The notes: generated from the sequence alone by a model not told the origin. A stretch of 64,000 nucleotides of DNA from Dokdonella fugitiva (GCF_004342425.1 NZ_SLWQ01000013.1:1-64000), one strand, 5' to 3'; counted from the stretch's first letter, positions 25,091 to 34,819 are shown. A program made the numbers and translations.

Positions 25091-26050
25091 ATGAACCGGA
25101 CCGACCAGCGCCCGCGCGCGATCTTCCTGATGGGCCCGACCGCGAGCGGCAAGACCGCGCTTGCGTGCTTGCTCGCCGAGCGTTTCGGGCTCGACCTCGT
25201 GAGCGTCGATTCGGCGCTCGTCTATCGCGGCCTCGACATCGGTGCCGCCAAGCCCGATGCGGCGACGCTCGCGCGCCATCCGCATCGCCTCGTCGACATC
25301 CGCGACCCGGCGCAGGCGTACTCCGCGGCCGACTTCCGTGCCGACGCGCTCGCCGCCATGGACGAGATCACGCGCGCAGGGCGCGTGCCGCTGCTCGTCG
25401 GTGGCACCGGCCTCTACTTCCGTGCACTCGAGCACGGCCTGTCGGCGTTGCCGGATGCAGATCCCGATGTGCGCCGCCGCCTGGCCGACGAGGCGCGGGA
25501 AGCGGGCTGGGCCACGTTGCACGAGCGCCTGCGCCGCCTCGACCCGCTGGCCGCCGAACGGATCCGCCCCGGCGACGCGCAGCGCATCCAGCGTGCCCTC
25601 GAGGTGATCGAGCTCAGCGGTCGGCCGCTGTCGGCGCAACAGGACGGCCCGCGCTCGCGACTGCCGTGGCGAGTGCTCAAGCTCGCCCTCGTGCCGGCCG
25701 AACGTTCGCTGCTGCACGAGCGCATCGCGCGGCGCTTCGACGCGATGCTCGCCGAAGGTTTCCTCGACGAGGCGCGCCGCCTGCGCGCCGACCCCGCCTG
25801 GCACCCGGACCTGCCGGCCATGCGGGCAGTCGGTTATCGCCAGGCGTGGCCCTGCCTCGATGGCGAAATCGACGTCGCGACATTCCGCGACCGCGCCGTC
25901 TTCGCCACGCGCCAGCTCGCCAAACGTCAAATTACGTGGCTGCGCAGCGAGCTCGATGCACGCTGGTTCGACCCGGATCGAGGCACGTTGGCCGACGATG
26001 CGTCGCGCGCGTTGGCGTTGTTCGGCCTTGGCGGCGATCCGTCGTCATAA
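25091..26050 (+). CDS. miaA: tRNA dimethylallyltransferase
   Basis: 319 residues. Adds a dimethylallyl group to A37 of tRNAs reading UNN codons. P-loop GPTASGKT at residue 15, DSALVYRGLDIGAAKP, GGTGLYFRAL, AQRIQRALEVIELSG and the C-terminal RQLAKRQITWLR are all typical. I chose ATG 25091; an upstream ATG at 25061 adds ten residues without homology. Followed by hfq in the usual miaA-hfq-hflX order. Confidence 0.95.
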   Translation: MNRTDQRPRAIFLMGPTASGKTALACLLAERFGLDLVSVDSALVYRGLDIGAAKPDAATLARHPHRLVDIRDPAQAYSAADFRADALAAMDEITRAGRVPLLVGGTGLYFRALEHGLSALPDADPDVRRRLADEAREAGWATLHERLRRLDPLAAERIRPGDAQRIQRALEVIELSGRPLSAQQDGPRSRLPWRVLKLALVPAERSLLHERIARRFDAMLAEGFLDEARRLRADPAWHPDLPAMRAVGYRQAWPCLDGEIDVATFRDRAVFATRQLAKRQITWLRSELDARWFDPDRGTLADDASRALALFGLGGDPSS

Positions 26051-26196
26051 CTGTGGACGGCGTCGTTTTCTTTTGTGGGAACAAATCGTTAAGATGACGA
26101 AACTGAATGCGGGTTGAATCGGACGTGACGCGCGGCTGGGTAGCGGTCACACGACCTTTTGCCGGTTCGGGGTTCTCGGTGCAGGAGAAGAAGACC

Positions 26197-26478
26197 ATGT
26201 CCAAGGGGCAGTCCTTGCAGGATCCGTTTTTGAACGCGTTGCGCCGCGAGCGCATCCCCGTATCCATCTATCTGGTCAACGGCATCAAGCTGCAGGGCAC
26301 GGTCGAGTCGTTCGACCAGTTCGTCGTCCTGCTGCGCAACACGGTGAGCCAGATGGTCTACAAGCACGCGATCTCGACCGTCGTGCCCTCGCGCAACGTG
26401 CGCGTGGGCGGCGCGGAAGGGCACGCGCCGCATGCGGCACCCGCGCCGGAAGCGCACGAGGAGAACGAAGGCGCCTGA
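26197..26478 (+). CDS. hfq: RNA chaperone Hfq
   Basis: 93 residues. Sm-like hexamer that pairs small RNAs with mRNAs. QSLQDPFLNALRRERIPVSI at the N-terminus and the Sm2 motif YKHAIS are canonical; the C-terminal tail is short, His/Ala/Glu-rich and acidic. A good AGGAG lies upstream of ATG 26197. The upstream 146 bases are relatively AT-rich (26050-26110), probably holding the promoter. Confidence 0.96.
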   Translation: MSKGQSLQDPFLNALRRERIPVSIYLVNGIKLQGTVESFDQFVVLLRNTVSQMVYKHAISTVVPSRNVRVGGAEGHAPHAAPAPEAHEENEGA

Positions 26479-26685
26479 GCCCGGGCCCTTGAAGCGCCGT
26501 GCCCGCGGCCACACCAAGGGCTCTCCGGGCGGGATCTGCACGAAACGGCGATCCGCCCGTTGCGGCACGGCGGCGGCTCCGGCTTGCGGAACCGTCGTAC
26601 GCGGAGGGCGCTCGCGCCGCCGCGCGCGATCCGTCGTGGATCGTGCCGCTGGAATTTCCCAACGCCCTGTCGCGAGGCCACTCCG

Positions 26686-28101
26686 CTGTTCGAACGATCC
26701 AGGAAAGGTGAGCGCGCGCTGCTGCTGCAGCCGCAGGCACCCGGGCGCGCCGATCCGCTCGCGCTCGATGAGTTCTCCGAACTCGCACGCTCCGCCGGCG
26801 CCACCGTCGTCGGCAGCCTGACCGCGCGCGTCGAGCGGCCCAATCCGCGCTACTTCGTCGGCACCGGCAAGGCCGAGGAGCTGCGCGACCACCGGCGCGC
26901 GCTCGACGCGGATCTCATCCTCGTCAATCATGCGTTGAGCCCGGTACAGGAGCGCAACCTCGAGAAGCTCACCGAGTGCCGCGTGGTCGACCGGACCGGC
27001 CTCATCCTCGACATTTTCGCCCAGCGCGCGCGCTCGCACGAAGGCAAGCTGCAGGTCGAGCTCGCCCAGCTCAAGCACATGTCGACACGCCTCGTGCGCG
27101 GCTGGACCCATCTCGAGCGCCAGCGCGGCGGCGCGATCGGCTTGCGCGGCCCGGGTGAAACGCAGCTCGAACTCGACCGCCGCCTGCTCGGCGAGCGCGT
27201 CAAGCAGCTGCAGAAGCGCATGGAAAAGGTCGAGACGCAGCGCGCGACCGCGCGCCGCTCGCGCCAGCGCAACGAACTGCCGGTGGTCGCGCTGGTCGGC
27301 TACACCAACGCGGGCAAGTCGACCCTGTTCAATGCGCTCACGGGTTCGTCGGTGTATGCGGCCAACCAGCTGTTCGCGACGCTCGACCCGACCCTGCGCC
27401 GCCTCGACGGCCTCGACTGCGGCCCGGTCGTGCTCGCCGACACCGTCGGCTTCATCCGCGACCTTCCGCACGACCTGGTCGCGGCGTTCCGCTCGACGCT
27501 GGCCGAGGCGCGCGACGCCGACCTGTTGCTGCACGTCGTCGACGCGTCCGATCCGGAGCGCGACGAGCGCATCCTCGACGTCGAGCGGGTGCTGCAGGAA
27601 ATCGGCGCCGACGAACTGCCGCAGATCCTCGTCTACAACAAGATCGACCTGCTGGACGGCGCCGCCGACGGCGGAGCGCACGGCGCCGACGGCGAAGATG
27701 CGCGCGCCGCGCCGGTGGTCGCGCCGGGGCGCGTCGACTACCTCGACGGCGGCGAATTGCCGCGCGCATGGGTGTCCGCGGTCGAAGGCTCGGGCATCAA
27801 CGGCCTGCTGCGGGCGATCGGCATGCGCCTCGGCGACGAGCGCGTGCGTGCCGAGCTCCTGCTGCCGAGCGACGCGGGCCGCCTGCGCGCGCGCCTGCAT
27901 GCGCAAGGCCTCGTCGCGGCGGAACGCGTCGACGAGAGCGGTTGGCACATCCGCATCGACGCGCCGCGCGCGCTGGTCGAACCGCTGTTCGGCCTGCCCG
28001 GCGGCGATGGCGACTGGCTGCGCGCGCGCTTGCTTGCCGCCGCGGAAGGCCCTACCTACAATCGAACGACGGCACGGGCCGACCTGCGCGATCGTCCATG
28101 A
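26686..28101 (+). CDS. hflX: GTPase HflX (start probably CTG)
   Basis: About 471 residues from the chosen start. Ribosome-splitting GTPase that rescues stalled ribosomes under stress. The N-terminal HflX domain (GSLTARVERPNPRYFVGTGK), the Gly-rich RGPGETQLELDRR loop, P-loop GYTNAGKSTLFN, DTVGFI and NKIDL are intact. Related proteins begin at LFERSRKGERALL. That codon here is CTG 26686, eight bases after GAGG; the only upstream starts in frame (ATG 26560, TTG 26584) would add 34-42 Arg-rich residues of poor composition. If CTG is not used, the gene starts at one of those. Confidence 0.88.
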   Translation: MFERSRKGERALLLQPQAPGRADPLALDEFSELARSAGATVVGSLTARVERPNPRYFVGTGKAEELRDHRRALDADLILVNHALSPVQERNLEKLTECRVVDRTGLILDIFAQRARSHEGKLQVELAQLKHMSTRLVRGWTHLERQRGGAIGLRGPGETQLELDRRLLGERVKQLQKRMEKVETQRATARRSRQRNELPVVALVGYTNAGKSTLFNALTGSSVYAANQLFATLDPTLRRLDGLDCGPVVLADTVGFIRDLPHDLVAAFRSTLAEARDADLLLHVVDASDPERDERILDVERVLQEIGADELPQILVYNKIDLLDGAADGGAHGADGEDARAAPVVAPGRVDYLDGGELPRAWVSAVEGSGINGLLRAIGMRLGDERVRAELLLPSDAGRLRARLHAQGLVAAERVDESGWHIRIDAPRALVEPLFGLPGGDGDWLRARLLAAAEGPTYNRTTARADLRDRP

Positions 28102-28238
28102 CGTTCGACGTCGGCGATCGCGTTCCGGTTCGCGACGTCGATCCCGCGCGGTCCGGTCGAACGCATCCGCAGCGGCCGCCTCCGGCCGCGCTTCCACGAA
28201 GATCCTGGCGCTTGCGTCCCGCAGCGAGGTAAATAGCG

Positions 28239-29279
28239 ATGGCATGGAACGAACCCGGCAGCGGCAAGCAGCGCGATCCATGGAAGGATGGCGGCAACAG
28301 CGGCCCGTCGCCGGATTTCGATGCCCTCGCGCGGCGCCTGCGTGACTTCTTCAATCGCCTGTTCGGCGGCGGTGGCGGCGGCGTCGCGATCGCGCTGGTC
28401 GGCGCGCTCATCGCCTGGTGCGCGTGGGACAGCATGGTGCGCGTCAACGCGAGCGACACCGGCGTCGTGCTGCGCTTCGGGCGCTTCTCGCGCCTGATGA
28501 CGCCGGGCATCAACTTCAAGTTCCCGCGCCCGGTCGAGAGCGTGGTGCCGGTGCCGATCGGCAAGACGCTGCAAACCAACGACCAGGTGCGCATGCTGAC
28601 CAAGGACGAGAACATCGTGCTGGTCGATTTCAACGTGCAGTACCGCATCAGCGACCCGCGGTTGTTCCTGTTCGGCGTGCGCGACCCGGACGGCACGCTC
28701 GGCCAGGCCGCGGAAAGCGCGGTGCGCACCGTGATCGGCGGCAGCGACATGGACACGATCCTCTCCGGCCAGCGCAGCGAACTCATGGTGCAGGCCAAGC
28801 AGCTGTTGCAGGCCAACCTCGACCAGTACAAGGCCGGCCTGTCGATCAGCGAGCTGAACTTCCAGAACGTGCGCCCGCCGCAGGACGTCAAGGACGCATT
28901 CGACGATGCCAACCGCGCCCTGCAGGACAAGCAGCGCGCCGAAGAGGAAGCGAAGGCGTACGCGAGCCAGGTCGTGCCGGAGGCGCGCGGCGACGCCGCC
29001 GCGGTGCGTGCGGAAGCGGAAGGCTACAAGAGCAAGGTCACGGCGCGCGCCGAAGGCGATGCGCAGCGCTTCAACCTGGTCGAATCGCAGTACAAGGCCG
29101 CGCCCGAAGTCACGCGCAAGCGCCTCTACATCGAGGCGATGGAGCAGGTCGTCGGCAATACGCCGAAGGTGATCGACCTTTCGTCCGGCAAGAACATCCT
29201 CAACCTGCCCGGCGCAGCCGACGTGCGCGTGCCCGCGGCGACCATCGTCACGCCCGATCCGGGCAAGGGAGGCCGCTGA
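28239..29279 (+). CDS. hflK: HflK, SPFH-domain modulator of FtsH
   Basis: 346 residues. With HflC it forms a membrane complex around the FtsH protease. The Gly-rich N-terminus and DWNEPG-like start (MAWNEPGSGK) precede one membrane span (VAIALVGALIAWCAW), then a periplasmic SPFH/band-7 domain (GVVLRFGRFSRLMTPGINF) and an Ala/Glu-rich coiled coil (KQRAEEEAKAYASQV). SD GAGG before ATG. The stop overlaps the hflC start (ATGA... as TGATG). Confidence 0.95.
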   Translation: MAWNEPGSGKQRDPWKDGGNSGPSPDFDALARRLRDFFNRLFGGGGGGVAIALVGALIAWCAWDSMVRVNASDTGVVLRFGRFSRLMTPGINFKFPRPVESVVPVPIGKTLQTNDQVRMLTKDENIVLVDFNVQYRISDPRLFLFGVRDPDGTLGQAAESAVRTVIGGSDMDTILSGQRSELMVQAKQLLQANLDQYKAGLSISELNFQNVRPPQDVKDAFDDANRALQDKQRAEEEAKAYASQVVPEARGDAAAVRAEAEGYKSKVTARAEGDAQRFNLVESQYKAAPEVTRKRLYIEAMEQVVGNTPKVIDLSSGKNILNLPGAADVRVPAATIVTPDPGKGGR

Positions 29280-30139
29280 TGCGTACCGCACCAGTCGTCG
29301 CGTTGCTCGTCGCGCTGCTCGTCGCCGCCAATTCGATGTTCGTTGTCAGGGAAGGGCAGACCGCGATCCTGCTGCAGTTCGGGCGCATCGCCCACACCGG
29401 CTACGAGCCGGGCCTGCATTTCCGCATACCGCTCGTGCAGCAGGTGCAGCATTTCGACCAGCGCGTGCTCACGCTCGATTCCGCGCCCGAACGCTACCTC
29501 ACCTCCGAGAAGAAGGACGTCAACATCGATTTCTTCGTGAAGTGGCGCATCTCCGACCCGGCGAAGTTCTTCGTCGCGGTCGCCGGCGACGAGAGCAATG
29601 CGCAGCGCCTGGTCGTGCCGATCGTCAAGGAGGGCCTGCGTACCGCGGTCAACTCGCGCACGCTGCAGGAACTCGTCTCGGGCGGGCGCGCCGACGTCAC
29701 CCAGCACCTCGTCGCCGATGCCAACGGCAAGACGCAGGGCCTGGGCATCGACGTGCTCGACCTGCGCATCAAGCGCATCGACCTGCCCGAGGACGGCACG
29801 GTGATCGGCTCGGTCTACGAACGCATGCGCTCGGAACGCAAGAAGGTCGCCAGCCAGTTGCGCGCCGAGGGCGAGGAAGCCGCGCGCGCGATCAAGGCCG
29901 ACGCGGCGCGCCAGGTGCAGGTGATCAATGCCGAAGCCTATCGCGACGCGCAGAAGACGCGCGGCGAGGGCGATGCGGCGGCCGCGCAGATCTATGCCGC
30001 CGCGTACGGGCGCGATCCGGAGTTCTACGCGTTCTACCGCAGCCTCGAGGCGTACAAGGAAGCGCTCGGCGGCTCCAACGGCACGCTCGTGCTCGACTCG
30101 AAATCCGAGTTCCTGCACTACCTGCAGGACAGCAAGTAG
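29279..30139 (+). CDS. hflC: HflC, SPFH-domain modulator of FtsH
   Basis: 286 residues. N-terminal signal anchor (VVALLVALLVAANSMFVV), then a band-7 domain with REGQTAILLQFGRIAHTGYEPG and a long helical region (RKKVASQLRAEGEEAARAIK) that assembles with HflK. Its ATG shares a base with the hflK TGA, so both subunits are made in step. Followed after four bases by a DUF2065 gene. Confidence 0.95.
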   Translation: MRTAPVVALLVALLVAANSMFVVREGQTAILLQFGRIAHTGYEPGLHFRIPLVQQVQHFDQRVLTLDSAPERYLTSEKKDVNIDFFVKWRISDPAKFFVAVAGDESNAQRLVVPIVKEGLRTAVNSRTLQELVSGGRADVTQHLVADANGKTQGLGIDVLDLRIKRIDLPEDGTVIGSVYERMRSERKKVASQLRAEGEEAARAIKADAARQVQVINAEAYRDAQKTRGEGDAAAAQIYAAAYGRDPEFYAFYRSLEAYKEALGGSNGTLVLDSKSEFLHYLQDSK

Positions 30140-30143
30140 GCGC

Positions 30144-30329
30144 GTGGGCGAGGCGCTCGCCAGCGCGCTCTGTCTCGTGCTCGTGCTCGAGGGGCTGTTC
30201 CTGTTCGCGGCGCCCGCCGCCTGGAAGCGCATGGCCGAGCAATTGCAACAGATCGAACCGCGCCGCCTGCGCCTGTTCGGTGGCGGCATGGTCGTGATCG
30301 GCCTGATCCTGCTCAGGATCGTCCACTGA
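30144..30329 (+). CDS. DUF2065 (YjeT-like) membrane protein
   Basis: 61 residues from GTG 30144. Two hydrophobic helices (ALCLVLVLEGLFLFAAP and MVVIGLILLRIV) flank a QQIEPRRLRLFGG turn, matching the small DUF2065/YjeT family that sits between hflC and purA in many gammaproteobacteria. Role unknown. The small size and GTG start make it easy to overlook. Confidence 0.85.
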   Translation: MGEALASALCLVLVLEGLFLFAAPAAWKRMAEQLQQIEPRRLRLFGGGMVVIGLILLRIVH

Positions 30330-30374
30330 TAGCCTCCCGGCCGTCGGCACGGTGTGCGCGGCGGCCACAGGCAC

Positions 30375-30380
30375 TACAAT
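30375..30380 (+). promoter_or_regulatory. putative -10 element of purA
   Basis: TACAAT lies in a 202-base gap between DUF2065 and purA. No convincing -35 hexamer is visible. It would give a leader of about 145 bases. Confidence 0.25.
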
Positions 30381-30531
30381 TCGCGGGTCAACCGCGGCGA
30401 TCCGGCGGGTCCGGCGCCGCCCGCGTCGTACCGTCTCCATCGCCTCCGCCACGGCCCGGCCACGGCGGTCGCCGGGGCCAGCCGTCCCGGTCGCGCACCA
30501 TCGCACTCATACTCGCATCAGGAACAATCGC

Positions 30532-31824
30532 ATGGGCAAGTCAGTCGTCATTCTCGGCGCGCAATGGGGCGACGAAGGCAAGGGCAAGATCGTCGACCTG
30601 CTCACCCAGGACATCGGCGCGGTGGTGCGCTTCCAGGGCGGCCACAATGCCGGCCATACGCTCGTCATCAATGGCAAGAAGACGGTACTGCACCTGATCC
30701 CGTCGGGCATCCTGCGCGACGGCGCGCTGTGCCTGATCGGCAACGGCGTCGTGTTGTCGCCGGCGGCGCTGCAGAAGGAGATCGCCGAGCTCGAGGGCAA
30801 CGGCGTCGAGGTGCGCTCGCGCCTGAAGATCAGCCCGGCGACGCCGCTGATCATGCCGTACCACATCGCGCTCGACCAGGCGCGCGAGAAGGCCGCGGGC
30901 GGCAAGGCGATCGGCACGACGGGCCGCGGCATCGGGCCCGCGTACGAGGACAAGGTCGCGCGCCGCGGCATCCGTGTCGCCGACCTGCACTACCCGCAGC
31001 AGCTAGGCGAACTGCTGCGCACAGCGCTCGACTATCACAATTTCGTGCTGACCAAGTACCTCGGCGTCGATCCGGTCGACTACCAGAAGACGTTCGACGA
31101 AGCGCTCGCGTTCGGCGAGTACGTCGAGCCGATGAAGTCCGACGTCGCCGGGATCCTGCACGACCTGCACAAGCAGGGGCGCAAGGTATTGTTCGAGGGC
31201 GCGCAGGGCGCGTTGCTCGACATCGACCATGGCACGTATCCGTACGTGACCTCGTCGAACACGACGATCGGCGGCGCGCTCGCCGGCGCGGGCGTCGGCG
31301 CCGACTACATCGACTACGTGCTCGGCATCGCCAAGGCCTATGCGACGCGCGTCGGCGGCGGTCCGTTCCCGACCGAGCTCGACGACGAGATCGGCCAGGG
31401 CATCCGCGACCGCGGCCAGGAGTACGGCGCCTCGACCGGCCGCCCGCGCCGCTGCGGCTGGATGGACATCGTCGCGCTCAAGCGTGCGGTCGCGATCAAT
31501 GGCATCACCGGCCTGTGCATCACCAAGCTCGACATCCTCGACGGGATGGACAAGCTCAAGATCTGCATCGCCTATGAATACCGCGGCAAGCGCACCGAGT
31601 ACGCGCCGCTCGACGCGGCAGGCTGGGACGAATGCACGCCGGTCTACCTCGAATTCCCCGGCTGGCAGGAATCAACCCACGGCATCACCGAATGGGACCG
31701 GTTGCCGCCGGCGGCGCGTGCCTACCTGCGCGCGCTCGAGGAACTGGCGGGCTGCCCGCTCGCGATCGTCTCGACCGGCCCCGACCGCGACGCGAACATC
31801 GTTCTGCGCGATCCGTTCGCCTGA
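30532..31824 (+). CDS. purA: adenylosuccinate synthetase
   Basis: 430 residues, the standard length. Joins IMP and aspartate with GTP in the first committed step to AMP. QWGDEGKGK near residue 11, GGHNAGHT, GTTGRGIGPAYEDK, GRPRRCGWMD and KLDILDG are all intact. SD AGGAAC before ATG 30532. It closes the hfq-hflX-hflKC-purA block. A strong hairpin follows at 31843. Confidence 0.96.
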   Translation: MGKSVVILGAQWGDEGKGKIVDLLTQDIGAVVRFQGGHNAGHTLVINGKKTVLHLIPSGILRDGALCLIGNGVVLSPAALQKEIAELEGNGVEVRSRLKISPATPLIMPYHIALDQAREKAAGGKAIGTTGRGIGPAYEDKVARRGIRVADLHYPQQLGELLRTALDYHNFVLTKYLGVDPVDYQKTFDEALAFGEYVEPMKSDVAGILHDLHKQGRKVLFEGAQGALLDIDHGTYPYVTSSNTTIGGALAGAGVGADYIDYVLGIAKAYATRVGGGPFPTELDDEIGQGIRDRGQEYGASTGRPRRCGWMDIVALKRAVAINGITGLCITKLDILDGMDKLKICIAYEYRGKRTEYAPLDAAGWDECTPVYLEFPGWQESTHGITEWDRLPPAARAYLRALEELAGCPLAIVSTGPDRDANIVLRDPFA

Positions 31825-31842
31825 CCCTGGTCGATCGCCACG

Positions 31843-31867
31843 GAGCGCATCATTCGTGGATGCGCTC
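31843..31867. terminator. terminator-like hairpin after purA
   Basis: GAGCGCATC and GATGCGCTC pair perfectly (9 bp) around a 7-base loop, 18 bases after the purA stop. No T tract follows. It sits between convergent genes and may serve both. Confidence 0.45.
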
Positions 31868-31983
31868 GTTGGCGCGTGCGCATTGACGCATCCGGTCCCG
31901 CCGGTCGGGCGGCGTCGGGTCGGCCTGTTCATTGCGGCTCAAGGCGCGGCGCCGACCGCGGCGGAGGCGGGCGACGTGGCCCG

Positions 31984-32202
31984 TCAGGCGCTCTTCGCGG
32001 CGCGCTGCGAACGGAAGCGATCGAGCGCGGCCTTCAGCGCGTCGGTGCGGTCGCGCATGAGCTTGAGCTTCACGCGCGCTTCGATGACCTTGACCTTGAA
32101 CTCGTCACGCTCGACCGGGCTCGGCGTCGCCGCGACCGGTCCGGCGCCCTTGAGCTGGCGCAGAGCCGTGTTCCAGTCGCGTGCATCGAACTTGGCCGTC
32201 AT
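31984..32202 (-). CDS. small basic helical protein (72 aa), function unknown
   Basis: 72 residues starting MTAKFDARDWNTALRQLKG. The C-terminal half is a long charged helix (VKVIEARVKLKLMRDRTDAL) ending in Arg/Lys/Ser. A clear GAGGAA eight bases before ATG 32202 decides the start against longer in-frame possibilities. Transcribed towards purA. Not recognised as a known family; coiled-coil or nucleic-acid-binding roles are possible but unproven. Confidence 0.6.
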   Translation of the reverse strand: MTAKFDARDWNTALRQLKGAGPVAATPSPVERDEFKVKVIEARVKLKLMRDRTDALKAALDRFRSQRAAKSA

Positions 32203-32425
32203 CGGGGTTTCCTCGCTTGCAGTCACGACGTTTCGCCGCGATCCTCGGCGGCATGGCGACAATCTGTCGGACATCGGCGCAACGGACTGTGACGGCGGCC
32301 ACGGGACGACGTTCAGGTGCGTGGACGGTCGCACGAGGCCGCCGGATGGCCGGCGCATGCATCCATCGCATGTCCTGCGCGGCCATGCCGGGGCACGGCG
32401 GGAACGTTGCCTGCAGGAGCGAACG

Positions 32426-33370
32426 ATGACCGAAGACGGCAACCCATCCACGGGCGTCGACCCTGCAGTCTACAAGACCCTGCTCGAGTCGACGCGTGCG
32501 ATCCCTTGGAAGATCGACTGGGGCACGAAGGCGTTCGCCTACATCGGCCCGCAGATCGAAGCGTTGCTCGGCTGGACGCAAGACAGCTGGGCGTCGGCGC
32601 AGGACTGGGCCGAACGCATCCATCCGGACGATCGCGAGCGGGTCGTGCAGTTCTGCGTCGCGCAATCGCAGGCCGGCGTCGACCACGAAGCGGATTACCG
32701 TGCGCTGACGGCCGCCGGCGACTACGTCTGGATCCGCGACGTCGTGCACGTCGTGCGCGACGCGGATGGCTCGGTCGAAGCGCTGGTCGGCTTCATGTTC
32801 GACATCAGCGAGCGCAAGCGCACCGAGGAGCAGCTGCTCGGCCTGCAGGCCGAACTGCAGGACCTGTCGTTCAAGGATGCGCTCACCGGCCTCGCCAACC
32901 GCCGCCGCTTCGACCAGGTCATCGAGCGCGAATGGGCGGAGGCGGGATCCGGCGCCCGACCGCTGTCGCTGGTCATGATCGACATCGACTACTTCAAGCA
33001 ATACAACGACCACTACGGCCATCTGCGCGGGGACGCCTGCCTCAAGCAGGTGGCCGACCTGCTGTTCGGCGCGGCACAGGGCGGGCGCAATTTCCTCGCG
33101 CGCTTCGGCGGCGAGGAGTTCGCGCTCGTGCTGCCCGAGACGAAGGCCGAAGCCGCGCGCAAGATCGCGACGCGCTGCCGTGATGCGATCTCGCGCGCGC
33201 GGATCGTCCATGCCGCGTCGGCGATCGGTGACTGTCTCACGATCAGCCTCGGCGTCGGTTCATGCGTGCCGGACGACGCTCAGGGGCTCATGCCGTTCAT
33301 GGAATGCGTCGATCGCCGCCTGTATCTGGCGAAGCAGCAGGGTCGCGATCGCATCGTCACCGACGGCTGA
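32426..33370 (+). CDS. PAS-GGDEF diguanylate cyclase
   Basis: 314 residues. A PAS domain of the PAS_3 type (residues about 20-130; IGPQIEALLGW, YRALTAAGDYVWIRDVV, VGFMFDISERKRTEEQL) is joined by a short coiled coil to a GGDEF domain with KDALTGLANRRRFD, DIDYFKQYNDHYGH and the active GGEEF loop. It should make cyclic di-GMP. The residues before the loop read GGRNFLAR, so the RxxD product-inhibition site is missing. No membrane span: a cytoplasmic sensor. SD AGGAG before ATG 32426. Confidence 0.88.
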   Translation: MTEDGNPSTGVDPAVYKTLLESTRAIPWKIDWGTKAFAYIGPQIEALLGWTQDSWASAQDWAERIHPDDRERVVQFCVAQSQAGVDHEADYRALTAAGDYVWIRDVVHVVRDADGSVEALVGFMFDISERKRTEEQLLGLQAELQDLSFKDALTGLANRRRFDQVIEREWAEAGSGARPLSLVMIDIDYFKQYNDHYGHLRGDACLKQVADLLFGAAQGGRNFLARFGGEEFALVLPETKAEAARKIATRCRDAISRARIVHAASAIGDCLTISLGVGSCVPDDAQGLMPFMECVDRRLYLAKQQGRDRIVTDG

Positions 33371-33625
33371 GTGCGATTGGCGCCATCGGCGCAGGTGCAC
33401 GCCGCACGCGTGCGTCGTGCACGGCGCGGCCGAAGGCGCGGTTCGCGCCGCCAGATCCTGCGCCATGCCGCCGCCGGCGCGGCACTCGACCACCGCGACG
33501 GCAACGGTTTCGCACACGGCGAAATAATTTCGCAGCGCGCCGCGCGACAGCGTGTCGTGGCGCGCCTGCACCGCTGGCACGGCACCTGCTTCGATGCCCC
33601 GGCTCCCCACGAGAAGGTCGCATCG

Positions 33626-34732
33626 ATGAGCATCGAAGAGGCGCAGTTCCGCGGCGCAGGCCGGGTCGAAGCCGTCACGCGCGAGGAGCCGGCGGACGGC
33701 GCCGGACGCGAATGCCTGGACCACACCGCCGAGCGCATCGCCCGCCTGCTGCAGTACGAATACGGCGGCGTGCGTGACGGGCGCCAGCGCATCTACTTCG
33801 TGCCCGACCACACGCTCACCCTCGGCGAGGCCGCACGCCTCGGCATCCGGTCCGAGCGCGACCTGTACGGCGGTGTCGTGCCGTACGCGTTCGTCGGCAC
33901 GCGCGCAGCGACGCACGCGCCGGTCTCGGCGGACGCGATCGTGCCGCAGCGCTGGTCATACGCGCTCGCGCGCATGCTCGCGACGAGCGTCCTGCGTGGC
34001 TACTCCGCGTTTTCGCTCATGGATGCGTGCGCGGCGGCGAAACGGCTGCTGCGCAGCGGACCCGTGCGCATCCATCGAGGCGACGCCGAGCCGGCCGAGG
34101 CGAGCGCGGTCCTGCACGACGTCGACGAGTGCCTGGAGGCGCTCGAGGCGATCCCCCTCGTCGATCTCGCCGTGCGCGGCGTGGTGGTCGAGCATGCACT
34201 GGCCGAGGAGACCGTGCACGTGGTCGGCAGCGCGCAGGTCGGCGCGCAAGCGATCAGCTACATCGGCACGCGGCGCGCGCCGCGCATCGAGCAGGGGCGG
34301 GCGGTGCACGCGGGCTGCGACCTCGTCGTCGTGCAGGGTGACTTCGCCGCGCTCGACGGCGTCGGCCTCGATGCCGAGAGCCGCGCCGCGGTGCTGAAGG
34401 CGGCGCACTACGATGCCGCGCTCGCCCACGCCTACCGGCCATCGTTCGCTTCTCGACGCAGCTACGACGTCGTGCGCGGGCGCAACGCGCACGGTGAAGT
34501 GCGCATGGGCGTGCGCGGCCCGCTCTGGAGCTGCTCGGCCGAGAGTCCGGCGGAGGTCGCGGCGATGCTCGCGTTCCGTGACCTGCCGGGGCTCGCCTCG
34601 CTGCGTGCATCGACCTACGAGTCGATCGGCGCGTTCGACCTGCCGGACGGCGCAATGGTCTATCATCGGGCCGACGACGAGGCCGGCGGCTTGGTGACGC
34701 GCTATTGCACGATCGACATGCATGCGTCCTGA
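33626..34732 (+). CDS. DUF3182 family protein
   Basis: 368 residues from ATG 33626 (SD AGAAGG). Conserved-looking features include FVPDHTLTLGEAARLGI, YGGVVPYAFVGTRAATH, YSAFSLMDACAAAKRLL, a SRRSYDVVRG segment and a C-terminal FDLPDGAMVYHRADDE. The pattern fits DUF3182, a proteobacterial family with ATP-grasp-like overtones (a GPVRIHRGDAE loop) but no proven reaction. The in-frame upstream extension from 33371 is Arg-rich and discarded. Family assigned by motif memory; function unknown. Confidence 0.6.
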   Translation: MSIEEAQFRGAGRVEAVTREEPADGAGRECLDHTAERIARLLQYEYGGVRDGRQRIYFVPDHTLTLGEAARLGIRSERDLYGGVVPYAFVGTRAATHAPVSADAIVPQRWSYALARMLATSVLRGYSAFSLMDACAAAKRLLRSGPVRIHRGDAEPAEASAVLHDVDECLEALEAIPLVDLAVRGVVVEHALAEETVHVVGSAQVGAQAISYIGTRRAPRIEQGRAVHAGCDLVVVQGDFAALDGVGLDAESRAAVLKAAHYDAALAHAYRPSFASRRSYDVVRGRNAHGEVRMGVRGPLWSCSAESPAEVAAMLAFRDLPGLASLRASTYESIGAFDLPDGAMVYHRADDEAGGLVTRYCTIDMHAS

Positions 34733-34819
34733 GGTCGTGGCATCGCCGCACGCGAGCCGCGACATCTGCGTGGCTCACCGCCCCCGGCGCAGTGCCGCCA
34801 GTCCACAGCGAGGCACGCC

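Noticed and set aside
33371..33625. In-frame 85-codon extension before the DUF3182 gene
   Set aside because: Arg/Ala-rich, non-conserved-looking sequence; ATG 33626 has a proper ribosome binding site.
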